64,000 nucleotides of DNA from Streptomyces sp. NBC_00287. GTDB lineage: Bacteria > Actinomycetota > Actinomycetes > Streptomycetales > Streptomycetaceae. Made by a program: the position numbers and the translations under genes. This document shows positions 7,841-16,861 of this stretch, piece after piece (within the stretch, counting starts at the first letter, position 1; every line of letters begins with the position of its first letter). A model generated the notes under the pieces. That model worked only from the letters and a program-made list of their open reading frames with translations, had not been told where the DNA came from and ran no database searches. Where the stretch lies: assembly GCF_036173105.1 (NCBI RefSeq), contig NZ_CP108053.1, positions 4,092,001 through 4,156,000 of the forward strand, given 5' to 3'.

Positions 7841-10800
7841 GTGAGCTATCTGCGCCTGCCCCACATCAACGGTGAACTGCTGTGCTTCGTGGCCGAGGAC
7901 GACCTCTGGCTCGCCCCCCTGGACGGACCCGGCCGCGCCTGGCGGCTCACCGTGGACCGCACCAAGGTGGGCCACCCCCGCTTCTCGCCCGACGGCGAGC
8001 ACATCGCGTACACCAGCTGGCGAAGTCTCGTCCCCGAGATCCATCTGGTCCCGACGGAGGGCGGACCGGGCCGCCGGCTCAGCTACTGGGGCACCGCGGA
8101 CACCCAGGTCACGGGCTGGACCCCGGACGGCGACATCCTCGCGGTCGCCTCCCACGGCGAGCCCTTCTCGTACTTCACGTGGGCCTACAAGGTCTCCCCC
8201 GACGGCTCCCCCGGCCGCAAACTGCCCTGGGGCCCGGTCTCCGACCTCCAGGTCGCCGATCTCCCCGACGGCCACAAGACCCTGCTGCTCACCGGCACCC
8301 CGCCGCACGAACCGGCCGCCTGGAAGCGCTACCGCGGCGGCGCCACGGGCCGCCTGTGGCTGCACGGCGAACGGCTGCTGGCCGACCTCGAAGGACACCT
8401 CGCCTGCCCCATGTTCGTCGACGGCCGGATCGCCTTCCTCTCCGACCACGAGGGCGTCGGCAACCTCTACTCCTGCGCCTACGACGGCTCCGACCTGCGC
8501 CGGCACACCGACCACGACGCCTTCTACGCCCGGCATGCCTCCAGTGACGGCACCCGGGTGGTCTACCAGTGCGCGGGCGAGCTGTGGATCGTCGACGACC
8601 TCTCCGGTGAGCCGCGCAAGCTCGACGTCCGGCTGAGCGGCCCGCGCGCGGGGCGGCGCCGCTACCAGGTGCCCGCCGCCCAGCACGTCGACGGCATCTC
8701 GGTCGACGAGACGGGCCGCGCGAGCGCCGTCGTCGTACGCGGCAGTCTGTACTGGCTGACCCACCGCGACGGTCCGGCCCGTACGATCACCGACTCTCCG
8801 GGGGTACGGGTCCGGCTTCCGGAGATGCTCGGCTCGGTCGGCCAGGTCGCGTATGTCACCGACGCCGAGGGCGAGGACGCCATCGAGGTGGCCTATCTCC
8901 CCCGGGCGACCGGCGACCGCGAGCCGCGCCGGCTGGCCTCGGGCGAGCTGGGCCGGGTGCTGGAGCTGGTGTCGGATCCGCAGGGCGAGCGGCTGGCCAT
9001 CGCCTCCCACGACGGACGGCTGCTGCTCATCGACGCCACCGAGGACTCCAACGGCGAGGTGACCGAGCTGATCCGGTCGATCAACGGGCCGGTGCGGGAC
9101 CTCGCCTTCTCGCCGGACGGCACCTGGCTGACGTGGTCGCACCCGGGCATCGGCCGCTCCCTGCGGCAGATCAAGCTGGCGAGGATCAAGGACCGGCTCA
9201 TCATCGACGTCACCAACGGCCGCTTCGAGGACGAGAACCCGGTCTTCACCAGCGACGGCCGCTATCTGGCCTTCCTCTCCTGGCGCGGCTTCGACCCGGT
9301 GTACGACGTCCACACCGGCGACCTGTCCTTCCCGCTCGGCTGCCGCCCCTACCTGGTGCCGCTGTCGTCGGCGACCCCCTCCCCCTTCGCCCTCACCCCG
9401 GAGGGCCGCCCGGCCGCCGGAGGCCTGGACCCGGTGGAGGAGGAGGGCGGCGAGACGGGCGCGGTGACGGTGGAGATCGAGGGCTTGGAGAGCCGCGTCA
9501 CCCCCTTCCCGGTCGCCGCCTCCAAGTACTCGGCGCTGTACCCGGTCGCGGGCGGCGGCCTGGTCTGGCTGCGCTGGCCTATCTCGGGGGCGCTCGGCGA
9601 GACCTTCGCCAACCCCGACGACACGACCGGCCGTCCGACCCTCGAGCACTTCAACATCAGCAAGGCGAAGAAGTCCGAACTCGTCGAGCATCTGGACTGG
9701 TTCGCGGTCAGCGGCGACGGCAGCCGGCTGGTCGTGGTCGACGAGGGCGATCTGCGCGCGGTCCCCGCGACCGAAGCCGGCGACAGCGACTCCACGGTGT
9801 GGATCGACTCCCGCCGCATCCTGCACGAGGCCGACCCCGCCGCCGAGTGGCGTCAGGCGTACGAGGAGGCGGGCCGGCTGATCCGCGCCTACTTCTGGGA
9901 CCCCGGCATGTGCGGCATCGACTGGAACGCGGTGCTGGCGCAGTACCGGCCCCTGGTCGAACAGGTGGCGTCCCCGGACGAGTTCGCCGATCTGCTCCGC
10001 GAGGTGCTGGGCGAGCTCGGCACCTCCCACGCCTATGTCTCCCCGGCCCGCCGCAACGAAGGCCCGCCCCACTACCAGCGCCGCCAGGGCCTGCTCGGCG
10101 CCAACTTCGTGCGGCGCGAGAACGGTTGGACGGTACGGCGCATCCTGCCCGGCGACTCCTCCGACTCCAAGGCCCGCTCCCCGCTCGCGGGCACCGGCAT
10201 CCGCGAGGGCGCGGTACTGACCCACGTCGACGGCCGCGAGGTGGACCCGGTGACAGGCCCCTATCCGTTGCTCGCGGGAGCGGGCGGTACGACCGTGGAG
10301 CTGACGTTCACGCCGGCGGAAGGGGAGGGGCGTGCACGGCGCGTGGCCGTGGTCCCGCTGGTCGACGAGCGCCCCCTGCGCTACCAGGACTGGGTGGCCA
10401 AACGCCGTGAAGTCGTACGGGAGTTGAGCGGTGGCCGCTGCGGCTATCTGCACATCCCCGACATGGGCGGCTCCGGCTGGGCCCAGTTCAACCGCGATCT
10501 GCGCATGGAGGTCTCCCGCCCCGCGCTCATCGTCGACGTCCGCGGCAACGCGGGCGGACACATCAGCGAGCTGGTCGTGGAGAAACTGACCCGCACGATC
10601 CTGGGCTGGGACCTCACGCGGGACGCCCAGCCGGTGTCGTACGCCTCGAACGCCCCGCGTGGCCCGGTCGTGGCGCTGGCGGACGAGGCGACCTCCTCCG
10701 ACGGCGACATGATCACGGCCGCGTTCAAACTCCTGAAACTGGGCCCCGTGGTCGGCCAGCGCACCTGGGGCGGAGTGGTCGGCATGACCGGCCGCCACCG

Positions 10801-11062
10801 TCTGGGTGACGGCACGGTGATCACGGTGCCGATGAACGCGGCGTGGTTCGACGCGTACGGCTGGTCGATCGAGAACAAGGGCGTCACCCCCGACCTGGAG
10901 ATCCTGCGCACCCCCCTGGACTGGGCGGAGGGCCGCCACGCCCAGCTGGACGACGCGGTACAGCTGGCCCTGGACCTGCTGGAGACGAACCCCCCGGCGA
11001 CCCCGCCGGACCACTCCCACGTCCCGGACCGGTCGCGGCCGAAACTGCCGCCGCGCTCCTGA
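7841..11062 (+). CDS. Tricorn-type S41 family protease
   Basis: A 1073-residue protein, the usual size of Streptomyces tricorn proteases. The N-terminal half is a series of WD/beta-propeller-like repeats (DGEHIAYTSWR, DGRYLAFLSWR). A PDZ-like part follows near residues 760-840, and then the S41 catalytic core. Likely catalytic residues are His in ELGTSHAYV, Ser in EATSSDGDMI and Glu in IENKGVTPD. The oxyanion region is VRGNAGGH. The enzyme should degrade peptides released by other cytoplasmic proteases. I took GTG 7841 because homologues begin with SYLRLPHxxG. The purine-rich GAGGAG abuts it, so the exact start is not firm. Confidence 0.85.
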   Translation: MSYLRLPHINGELLCFVAEDDLWLAPLDGPGRAWRLTVDRTKVGHPRFSPDGEHIAYTSWRSLVPEIHLVPTEGGPGRRLSYWGTADTQVTGWTPDGDILAVASHGEPFSYFTWAYKVSPDGSPGRKLPWGPVSDLQVADLPDGHKTLLLTGTPPHEPAAWKRYRGGATGRLWLHGERLLADLEGHLACPMFVDGRIAFLSDHEGVGNLYSCAYDGSDLRRHTDHDAFYARHASSDGTRVVYQCAGELWIVDDLSGEPRKLDVRLSGPRAGRRRYQVPAAQHVDGISVDETGRASAVVVRGSLYWLTHRDGPARTITDSPGVRVRLPEMLGSVGQVAYVTDAEGEDAIEVAYLPRATGDREPRRLASGELGRVLELVSDPQGERLAIASHDGRLLLIDATEDSNGEVTELIRSINGPVRDLAFSPDGTWLTWSHPGIGRSLRQIKLARIKDRLIIDVTNGRFEDENPVFTSDGRYLAFLSWRGFDPVYDVHTGDLSFPLGCRPYLVPLSSATPSPFALTPEGRPAAGGLDPVEEEGGETGAVTVEIEGLESRVTPFPVAASKYSALYPVAGGGLVWLRWPISGALGETFANPDDTTGRPTLEHFNISKAKKSELVEHLDWFAVSGDGSRLVVVDEGDLRAVPATEAGDSDSTVWIDSRRILHEADPAAEWRQAYEEAGRLIRAYFWDPGMCGIDWNAVLAQYRPLVEQVASPDEFADLLREVLGELGTSHAYVSPARRNEGPPHYQRRQGLLGANFVRRENGWTVRRILPGDSSDSKARSPLAGTGIREGAVLTHVDGREVDPVTGPYPLLAGAGGTTVELTFTPAEGEGRARRVAVVPLVDERPLRYQDWVAKRREVVRELSGGRCGYLHIPDMGGSGWAQFNRDLRMEVSRPALIVDVRGNAGGHISELVVEKLTRTILGWDLTRDAQPVSYASNAPRGPVVALADEATSSDGDMITAAFKLLKLGPVVGQRTWGGVVGMTGRHRLGDGTVITVPMNAAWFDAYGWSIENKGVTPDLEILRTPLDWAEGRHAQLDDAVQLALDLLETNPPATPPDHSHVPDRSRPKLPPRS

Positions 11063-11073
11063 GGTCAGGACAC

Positions 11074-11742
11074 TTACCGACCCTGCTTGCGCAGCCGCCG
11101 GTCCAGCGCCAGGGACATCTCCGCCTCCACCACGCTTCTCGCGAGCGGGCGCAGGCGGGGCAGGTCCTCCTCGGTGCCGTGGCGCAGGATCAGGTCGGCG
11201 AAGAGGTCGGCGAGGACGTCGGCGTGGGCGCGCAGTTCCTTGCCCGCGGCCAGGACCTCGGCGAGTGGGATGCCCTCACGGACCAGGGCGGCGGAGACGT
11301 CCAGCAGGCGGCGGCTGATGTGGACGATCTCTTCGCCGTCGGTGGCGAGGTAGCCGAGGTCGAGGGCGGCGGCCAGGTTCTCCGGGGTCACCTGGCCCTC
11401 GAAGCGGGCAGCGAGTTCCTCGGGGGTGAGGCGGACCGGCTCCTCCTCGGTGGGGGAGGCGACGCCGAGCAGGTCGGCGACGTCCCGGCCGTGATCGAGG
11501 GCCTCGGCGAGGTCGGCGATGCCGCTGAGGGTGTGACCGCGTTCCAGCAGCGCCGAGATCGTGCGCAGCCGGGCCAGATGGCCGTCGTCGTACCAGGCGA
11601 TACGGCCCTCGCGGCGGGGCGGTGGGATGAGCCCGCGCTCGCGGTAGAAGCGCAGGGTGCGCACGGTGATGCCGGCCAGTCGGGCCAGCTCCTCCATGCG
11701 GTACTCGTGTCGGCCCTCGGGTCGTCCAGCGTCTTCTGCCAC
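11074..11742 (-). CDS. MerR family transcriptional regulator
   Basis: A 222-residue protein. The N-terminal winged HTH is clear (YRMEELARLAGITVRTLRFY, then RERGLIPPPRREGRIAWYDD). The linker helix and an unusually long C-terminal region (about residues 90-222) resemble MerR proteins that sense organic ligands rather than metals, and no metal-binding Cys cluster is present. It is divergent from the Baeyer-Villiger monooxygenase operon and should regulate it through the 129-nt space between them. Confidence 0.88.
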   Translation of the reverse strand: MAEDAGRPEGRHEYRMEELARLAGITVRTLRFYRERGLIPPPRREGRIAWYDDGHLARLRTISALLERGHTLSGIADLAEALDHGRDVADLLGVASPTEEEPVRLTPEELAARFEGQVTPENLAAALDLGYLATDGEEIVHISRRLLDVSAALVREGIPLAEVLAAGKELRAHADVLADLFADLILRHGTEEDLPRLRPLARSVVEAEMSLALDRRLRKQGR

Positions 11743-11826
11743 GCCGGAAGCCTATGGCGTACCGGGGGTAACTTTCCTTCGCCCACCCCCTACCCATGAG
11801 TACGGAGCTGCTCTACTCTCCGATTG

Positions 11827-11844
11827 CGCCAGTATTCACTGGCG
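11827..11844. promoter_or_regulatory. Perfect dyad, candidate MerR operator
   Basis: CGCCAGT-ATTC-ACTGGCG is a perfect 7-bp inverted repeat spanning 18 nt. That is close to the spacing of MerR operators, which sit between the -35 and -10 boxes. It lies 27 nt before ATG 11872 of the monooxygenase gene and 85 nt from the MerR start. A second, weaker GGGGGT/ACCCCC dyad is present around 11764-11790. Which of the two is the operator cannot be decided from sequence alone. Confidence 0.45.
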
Positions 11845-11871
11845 GAGTCGCACGGTGTGGAGGGCTTCGGG

Positions 11872-13395
11872 ATGACCGAACACGAGCATGTACGGGTGGC
11901 GGTGATCGGATCCGGGTTCGGCGGGCTCGGGGCCGCGGTGCGGCTGCGGCGCGAGGGCGTCACCGACTTCGTCGTCCTGGAGCGGGCGTCGAGCGTCGGC
12001 GGCACCTGGCGGGACAACAGCTATCCCGGCTGCGCCTGCGACGTCCCGTCCCACCTGTACTCCTTCTCCTTCGCGCCCAACCCCGACTGGCCGCGCACCT
12101 TCTCCGGGCAGGAGCACATCCGCGCCTACCTGGAGCACGTCACGGACGTCTTCCGGCTGCGCCCGCACATCCGCTTCGACTCCGAGGTGAAGCGGATGGT
12201 GTGGAACGCCGAGCGGCTGTGCTGGGACATCGAGACCACCGGCGGGAACCTCTCGGCCGAATTCGTCGTCTCCGCCACCGGCCCGCTGTCCGACCCCAGG
12301 ATGCCGGACATCCCGGGGCTCGACTCCTTCCCCGGCAAGGTCTTCCACTCCGCCCGCTGGGACCACGACTACGAGCTGCGCGGCAAGCGCGTCGCCATGG
12401 TCGGCACCGGCGCCTCCGCGATCCAGATCGTGCCGGCGATCCAGCCGGAGGTCTCCCGACTCACGCTCTTCCAGCGCACCCCACCGTGGGTGATGCCGCG
12501 CATGGACCGCGCGATCAGTGGCGCGGAGCGCTGGCTGCACAAGCAGCTCCCCTTCACCACCCAGGCCCGGCGCGGTCTGCTGTGGGGCATCCGGGAGCTT
12601 CAGGTCCAGGCCTTCACCAAGCACCCCAACGAACTGGGCCTGGTGGAGAAGCTGGCCAAGCAGAACATGGCCCGCTCCATCAAGGACCCGGCCCTGCGCG
12701 CCAAGCTCACCCCGGACTACCGCATCGGCTGCAAGCGGATCCTGCTGAGCAGCGAGTACTACCCGGCGCTCACCCGGCCCAATGTCGACGTCGTCGCCAG
12801 TGGGCTCGCCGAGGTGCGTGGCTCGACGGTCGTCGCCGCCGACGGCACCGAGGCCGAGGTAGACGCGATCGTCTTCGGCACCGGGTTCCATGTCACCGAC
12901 CTGCCCATCGCGGACCGGGTCGTGGGCGCCGACGGGCAGACCCTCGCCGAGGCCTGGAAGGACGGGATGGAGGCGCTGCGGGGCGCGTCCGCCGCCGGGT
13001 TCCCGAACTGGATGACGGTCATCGGGCCCAACACCGGGCTCGGCAACTCGTCGATGATCCTGATGATCGAGAGCCAGCTCAACTACATGGCCGACTTCGT
13101 ACGGCAGTTGAACGTCCTGGGCGGACGCGTCGCCCTGGACGCCCGCCCGAGCGCTGTGCACGCCTGGAACCGGCGCGTGCAGGAGCGCATGAAGCGCACG
13201 GTGTGGAACACGGGCGGCTGCACGAGCTGGTACCTCGACGCGAACGGCCGTAACACCACGATCTGGCCGGGCACGACGGGCGAGTTCCGGCGGGCGACGC
13301 GGAGAGTGGATCTCGGGGAGTACGCGGTAGTGCGCGCCGTGGGCGGCTCCGAGGGGCAGACCGGCGCTGAAGAGCGTGCGGAGGTGGACGCATGA
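11872..13395 (+). CDS. Baeyer-Villiger-type flavin monooxygenase
   Basis: A 507-residue protein. An FAD Rossmann motif (VIGSGFGGLGAAV) is at the N-terminus. The Baeyer-Villiger fingerprint FxGxxxHxxxW appears as FPGKVFHSARW around residue 150. The NADPH motif GTGASAIQI follows. The enzyme should insert oxygen next to a ketone or oxidise a soft heteroatom, using NADPH, O2 and FAD. It is the first gene of a three-gene operon: the hydrolase and SDR downstream each overlap the previous stop codon by 4 bp. This order suggests ketone to ester to acid plus alcohol, with an SDR for the alcohol/ketone step. ATG 11872 is chosen over 11824 because the Rossmann motif then begins at the normal distance. 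Confidence 0.88.
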   Translation: MTEHEHVRVAVIGSGFGGLGAAVRLRREGVTDFVVLERASSVGGTWRDNSYPGCACDVPSHLYSFSFAPNPDWPRTFSGQEHIRAYLEHVTDVFRLRPHIRFDSEVKRMVWNAERLCWDIETTGGNLSAEFVVSATGPLSDPRMPDIPGLDSFPGKVFHSARWDHDYELRGKRVAMVGTGASAIQIVPAIQPEVSRLTLFQRTPPWVMPRMDRAISGAERWLHKQLPFTTQARRGLLWGIRELQVQAFTKHPNELGLVEKLAKQNMARSIKDPALRAKLTPDYRIGCKRILLSSEYYPALTRPNVDVVASGLAEVRGSTVVAADGTEAEVDAIVFGTGFHVTDLPIADRVVGADGQTLAEAWKDGMEALRGASAAGFPNWMTVIGPNTGLGNSSMILMIESQLNYMADFVRQLNVLGGRVALDARPSAVHAWNRRVQERMKRTVWNTGGCTSWYLDANGRNTTIWPGTTGEFRRATRRVDLGEYAVVRAVGGSEGQTGAEERAEVDA

Positions 13396-14309
13396 GCCGC
13401 CTGATGCACGTCAGCTCCGGGCCCTACGCCCCACCCGCCCCCGCGCGCGAACTCACCGCGATCTCCGCGGACGGCGCGCCCCTGCACGTGGAGGTGCACG
13501 GCCCCGACAACGCACCCCCCGTCGTCCTCGCCCACGGCTGGACCTGCTCGACCGCCTTCTGGGCGGCGCAGATACGGGAGCTCGCCAAGGACCACCGCGT
13601 CATCGCCTACGACCAGCGCGGCCACGGACGCAGCCCGGCGAGCCGCGCCTGCGGTACCGAGGCGCTCGCCGACGACCTGGAAGCCGTACTGAAGGAGACG
13701 CTCGCGCCGGCGGAGCGGGCGGTGATCGTCGGGCACTCGATGGGCGGGATGACGGTGCTGGCCGCCGCGGCGCGGCCGGTGTTCCGGGAGCACGCGGCCG
13801 CCGTGCTGCTGTGCAGCACCGGGTCGTCGCGGCTGGTCGCCGAGGCCACCGTCGTACCGATGCGGGCGGGGCGGCTGCGGACGTGGCTGACCAAGCAGAT
13901 CCTCGGGTCGCGGGCGCCGCTTGGGCCCGTCACACCGCTCGCGCGGCGGATTCTCAAGTACGCGACCATGGGGCCCGGTTCGGCGCCGCACATGGTCGAG
14001 GCGTGCGCGCGGATCGTGCACGCGTGTCCGCGCCGGGTGCGCCATGCCTGGTCGCAGGTGCTGGATCTGCTCGATCTCGACCACGGGATACGGGAGTTGA
14101 CCGTGCCGACCGCGGTGGTCGTCGGGACCGCCGACCGGCTCACCCCGCCGGTGCACGCACGCTCACTGGCGGCCGCGCTGCCGACGTGCGTCGGGCTCAC
14201 CGAGTTGCCCGGGCTCGGGCACATGACGCCGGTGGAGGCGCCCGAGCTGGTCAGCACCAGGATTCGTGAACTCGTCGTCGCCTACGCACAGATCAAGGAG
14301 GGCGCATGA
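13392..14309 (+). CDS. Alpha/beta hydrolase
   Basis: A 305-residue protein with the nucleophile elbow GHSMGGM (Ser about residue 117), an HGWTCS oxyanion loop and the C-terminal GLGHMTPVEAPE His loop. It overlaps the monooxygenase stop (ATGA). In this context it probably hydrolyses the ester or lactone made by the Baeyer-Villiger enzyme. The N-terminal 20 residues (MSRLMHVSSGPYAPP) are not conserved-looking and carry no signal peptide. Confidence 0.85.
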   Translation: MSRLMHVSSGPYAPPAPARELTAISADGAPLHVEVHGPDNAPPVVLAHGWTCSTAFWAAQIRELAKDHRVIAYDQRGHGRSPASRACGTEALADDLEAVLKETLAPAERAVIVGHSMGGMTVLAAAARPVFREHAAAVLLCSTGSSRLVAEATVVPMRAGRLRTWLTKQILGSRAPLGPVTPLARRILKYATMGPGSAPHMVEACARIVHACPRRVRHAWSQVLDLLDLDHGIRELTVPTAVVVGTADRLTPPVHARSLAAALPTCVGLTELPGLGHMTPVEAPELVSTRIRELVVAYAQIKEGA

Positions 14310-15190
14310 GCAGGGTCAGCCTCGAAGGACAGGTCGCCGTCGTCACCGGAGCGGCGCGGGGCGTGGGTGAGCTGCTCGCCCGCAAGCTCTCCGCGCGCGG
14401 GGCGAAGGTGGCGCTGGTCGGGCTCGAACCCGACGCCCTCAAGCAGGTCTCCGAGCGGCTGCACAGCGAGAGCGACCACTGGTACGCCGACGTCACCGAC
14501 CACGAGGCGATGGCCCAGGTGGCGCGGGAGGTCAAGGAGCGGTTCGGGAAGGTCGACATCGTGGTGGCCAACGCCGGTGTCGCGTCCGGGGGGCCGTTCG
14601 TGGACTCCGATCCGGTGGCGTGGCGGCGGGTCATCGAGGTCAATCTCATCGGATCCGCGGTGACCGCGCGGGCGTTCCTGCCGGTGCTCATGGAGAGCCG
14701 CGGCTATCTGCTCCAGATCGCCTCCCTCGCCGCGATCACTCCGGCGCCGATGATGACCGCGTACTGCGCGTCCAAGTCGGGTGTGGAGGCGTACGCGCAC
14801 AGCCTGCGCGCCGAGGTCGGCTACAAGGGCGTACGCGTGGGCGTGGGGTATCTGTCCTGGACCGACACGGACATGGTGCGCGGCGCCGATCAGGACGACG
14901 TCATGCGGGAGTTGCGGCAGCGGCTGCCGTGGCCGTCGAACAAGACGTATCCGCTGGGGCCCGCGGTGGACCGGATCGTCGCCGGGATCGAGCGGCGCTC
15001 CAGCCATGTGTACGGGCAGTGGTGGCTGCGCGGGATGCAGGGCGTGCGGGGGTATCTGCCGGCGGTCATCGGGACCGTGGGCCAGCGGGAGATGCGCAGG
15101 TTCGCGGACCGGCTCGACGGCATGCGGATCGGCCTCGTGGGCGCGGGCGGGGAGGCCGATGAGCAGGAGAGGACTACGCGCCGTAACTGA
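14306..15190 (+). CDS. Short-chain dehydrogenase/reductase
   Basis: A 294-residue classical SDR. The cofactor motif is TGAARGVG near residue 13, NAGVASGG follows the fourth strand, and the catalytic Ser-Tyr-Lys set is in IASLAA..YCASKSG. The C-terminal ~40 residues are longer than in minimal SDRs and contain a WWLRGMQGVRGYLPAVIGTVG hydrophobic stretch that may touch the membrane. It is the third gene of the monooxygenase operon (ATGA overlap) and is likely to interconvert the alcohol and ketone in that pathway. Confidence 0.85.
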   Translation: MSRVSLEGQVAVVTGAARGVGELLARKLSARGAKVALVGLEPDALKQVSERLHSESDHWYADVTDHEAMAQVAREVKERFGKVDIVVANAGVASGGPFVDSDPVAWRRVIEVNLIGSAVTARAFLPVLMESRGYLLQIASLAAITPAPMMTAYCASKSGVEAYAHSLRAEVGYKGVRVGVGYLSWTDTDMVRGADQDDVMRELRQRLPWPSNKTYPLGPAVDRIVAGIERRSSHVYGQWWLRGMQGVRGYLPAVIGTVGQREMRRFADRLDGMRIGLVGAGGEADEQERTTRRN

Positions 15191-15266
15191 TCGACATGCG
15201 CTGCGTCACCGGGCGTGTGAATCTGGTCGGGCTTGATCCCCTCACCCATCACGGGAGTGAAACCTC

Positions 15267-15446
15267 ATGGGCATGAAGGACCAGTTCCAGGACAAGTCCG
15301 AGCAGCTCCAGCAGCAGGCCAAGGAAAAGATGCAGCAGGCCCGCGAAAAGGGCGCGCAGCGCGGCCAGCAGCGTGACCGCGACGAGGAGACGGAGCGCCT
15401 GCAGCGGGAAGAGCAGGACCGCTTCGACCAGGACTACGACGCGTAG
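15267..15446 (+). CDS. Small highly charged helical protein
   Basis: A 59-residue ORF, MGMKDQFQDKSEQLQQQAKE onward, made almost wholly of Gln, Glu, Lys, Arg, Asp and Ala, with no Cys, Pro or Trp. It begins at ATG 15267 with GGGAG about 10 nt upstream and ends just before a strong hairpin. The composition resembles small intrinsically helical stress-associated proteins (CsbD-like in style, but I do not see the CsbD motif). Function unknown. It is too short for many gene finders but has clear Streptomyces codon use. Confidence 0.65.
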   Translation: MGMKDQFQDKSEQLQQQAKEKMQQAREKGAQRGQQRDRDEETERLQREEQDRFDQDYDA

Positions 15447-15471
15447 CTGCTGCGCTCGGCTTGAGCCGATG

Positions 15472-15506
15472 ACGTGGGGTGTCCCGAGCTTCGGGGCACC
15501 CCACGT
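15472..15506. terminator. Bidirectional terminator
   Basis: A 16-bp inverted repeat with one mismatch (ACGTGGGGTGTCCCGA / TCGGGGCACCCCACGT) and a 3-nt loop. It sits between the stop of the small charged protein and the stop of the convergent exonuclease gene. This is one of the strongest hairpins in the left part of the window. Confidence 0.75.
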
Positions 15507-15509
15507 TCG

Positions 15510-16313
15510 TCATTGCTCGAAGACCACGGTCACCGGGGCATGGTCCGACCACCGCTCCTCATGGCTTGCGGCACGCTCCACGTACCCCTTGACCGCCCGG
15601 CCCGCGAGCCCCGGCGTCGCCATCTGGTAGTCGATGCGCCAGCCCGTGTCGTTGTCGAAGGCCCGCCCCCGGTACGACCACCAGGTGTACGGCCCCTCGA
15701 CGTCCGGGTGCAGGGCGCGTACGACGTCGACGTAGCCGCCCTCGGACGGGTCGAGGACGCGGCCGAGCCACTCGCGTTCCTCCGGCAGGAAGCCGGAGCT
15801 CTTCTGGTTGCCGCGCCAGTTCTTCAGGTCCGCCTTCTGGTGCGCGATGTTCCAGTCGCCGCAGACCACGACCTCGCGGCCGTCGGCGGCGGCGCGTGCG
15901 CGCAGCTCCTTGAGGTAGGCGAGGAACTCGGTCATGAAGCGGACCTTCTCGTCCTGGCGCTCCGTGCCGACCTCGCCGGAGGGCAGGTACAGGGAGGCGA
16001 CCGTCACACCGGGCAGGTCGGCCTCGACATAGCGGCCGCTGGTGTCGAACTCGCTCGATCCGAAGCCGACCTGGACGCGGTCGGGCTCGCGGCGGGTGTA
16101 GAGGGAGACGCCCGCGCGGCCCTTGGCGGCGGCGGGGGCGTGGACGACGTGCCAGCCGTCGGGTGTGCGCACGGTGTCCGGCAGCTGCTGCGGCTCGGCG
16201 CGCACCTCCTGCAGGCAGAGCACATCGGCGGAGGTCTCGGCGAGCCACTCCACGAAGCCCTTCTTCGCGGCGGCGCGCAGCCCGTTCACATTCACGCTGG
16301 TCACAGTGAGCAC
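15510..16313 (-). CDS. xth: Exodeoxyribonuclease III
   Basis: A 267-residue AP endonuclease/3'-exonuclease of the exonuclease III family, acting in base-excision repair. Visible motifs are TSVNVNGLRAA at the N-terminus, LQEVRA (metal-binding Glu), the GDWNIAHQKADLKNW block, the DYQM segment and the C-terminal SDHAPV His. Length is normal for the family. GTG 16313 is preferred because the mature family sequence begins LTVTSVNVNGL. The ORF can be extended by seven codons to 16334 without adding any family sequence. Confidence 0.9.
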   Translation of the reverse strand: MLTVTSVNVNGLRAAAKKGFVEWLAETSADVLCLQEVRAEPQQLPDTVRTPDGWHVVHAPAAAKGRAGVSLYTRREPDRVQVGFGSSEFDTSGRYVEADLPGVTVASLYLPSGEVGTERQDEKVRFMTEFLAYLKELRARAAADGREVVVCGDWNIAHQKADLKNWRGNQKSSGFLPEEREWLGRVLDPSEGGYVDVVRALHPDVEGPYTWWSYRGRAFDNDTGWRIDYQMATPGLAGRAVKGYVERAASHEERWSDHAPVTVVFEQ

Positions 16314-16381
16314 CCGGGCACGATACCGGCACACTGGACGGAGTCCAGATTCCGACCACTGATGAATGTACGGTTTTCCGC

Positions 16382-16861
16382 ATGCACATACGTCGCGTCT
16401 CCTTCGACCACCCCGACGCCGTCAAGCTCAACGACGCGGTCCAGGCCGAGTACGACATCCGCTACGGCGACGGCGGCGACGCCACCTCGATGGACGCGGC
16501 CGACTTCGAGCCGCCGAACGGTGTGTACCTGATCGCCTACGACGAGCTCGGCGTCCCCGTCGCCTCGGGCGGCTGGCGCGTCCAGGACGCCAACGGCGAG
16601 GGCAATGTCGACGGGGACGCCGAGCTGAAGCGGATGTATGTGACCGACGCCATGCGCGGCCGTGGTCTCGCCCGGCGCATCCTCGCCGCTCTGGAGGAGG
16701 ACGCGCGGGCGGCCGGGCGGCTGCGCATGGTGCTGGAGACGGGCGCCAAGCAGCCGGAGGCGGTCGCCCTGTACGAGTCCAGCGGCTATGAGCCGTGCGT
16801 GAAGTTCGGCTACTACCGCTTCCACGAACTGAGCCTGTGCTACGCCAAGGCGCTGCTCTAG
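16382..16861 (+). CDS. GNAT family N-acetyltransferase
   Basis: A 159-residue protein with the acetyl-CoA binding motif region LKRMYVTDAMRGRGLARRIL (Q/RxxGxG/A form RGRGLA) and the downstream helix ALEEDARAAG, followed by LETGAKQPEAVALYESSGY, typical of GNAT proteins. The acceptor substrate is unknown. It converges on, and overlaps by 4 bp, the phospholipase gene. Confidence 0.85.
   Translation: MHIRRVSFDHPDAVKLNDAVQAEYDIRYGDGGDATSMDAADFEPPNGVYLIAYDELGVPVASGGWRVQDANGEGNVDGDAELKRMYVTDAMRGRGLARRILAALEEDARAAGRLRMVLETGAKQPEAVALYESSGYEPCVKFGYYRFHELSLCYAKALL

Noticed and set aside
7799..11020. Open frame on the minus strand across the tricorn protease gene
   Set aside because: Antisense image. 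The plus strand encodes a full-length S41 tricorn protease with all catalytic motifs.
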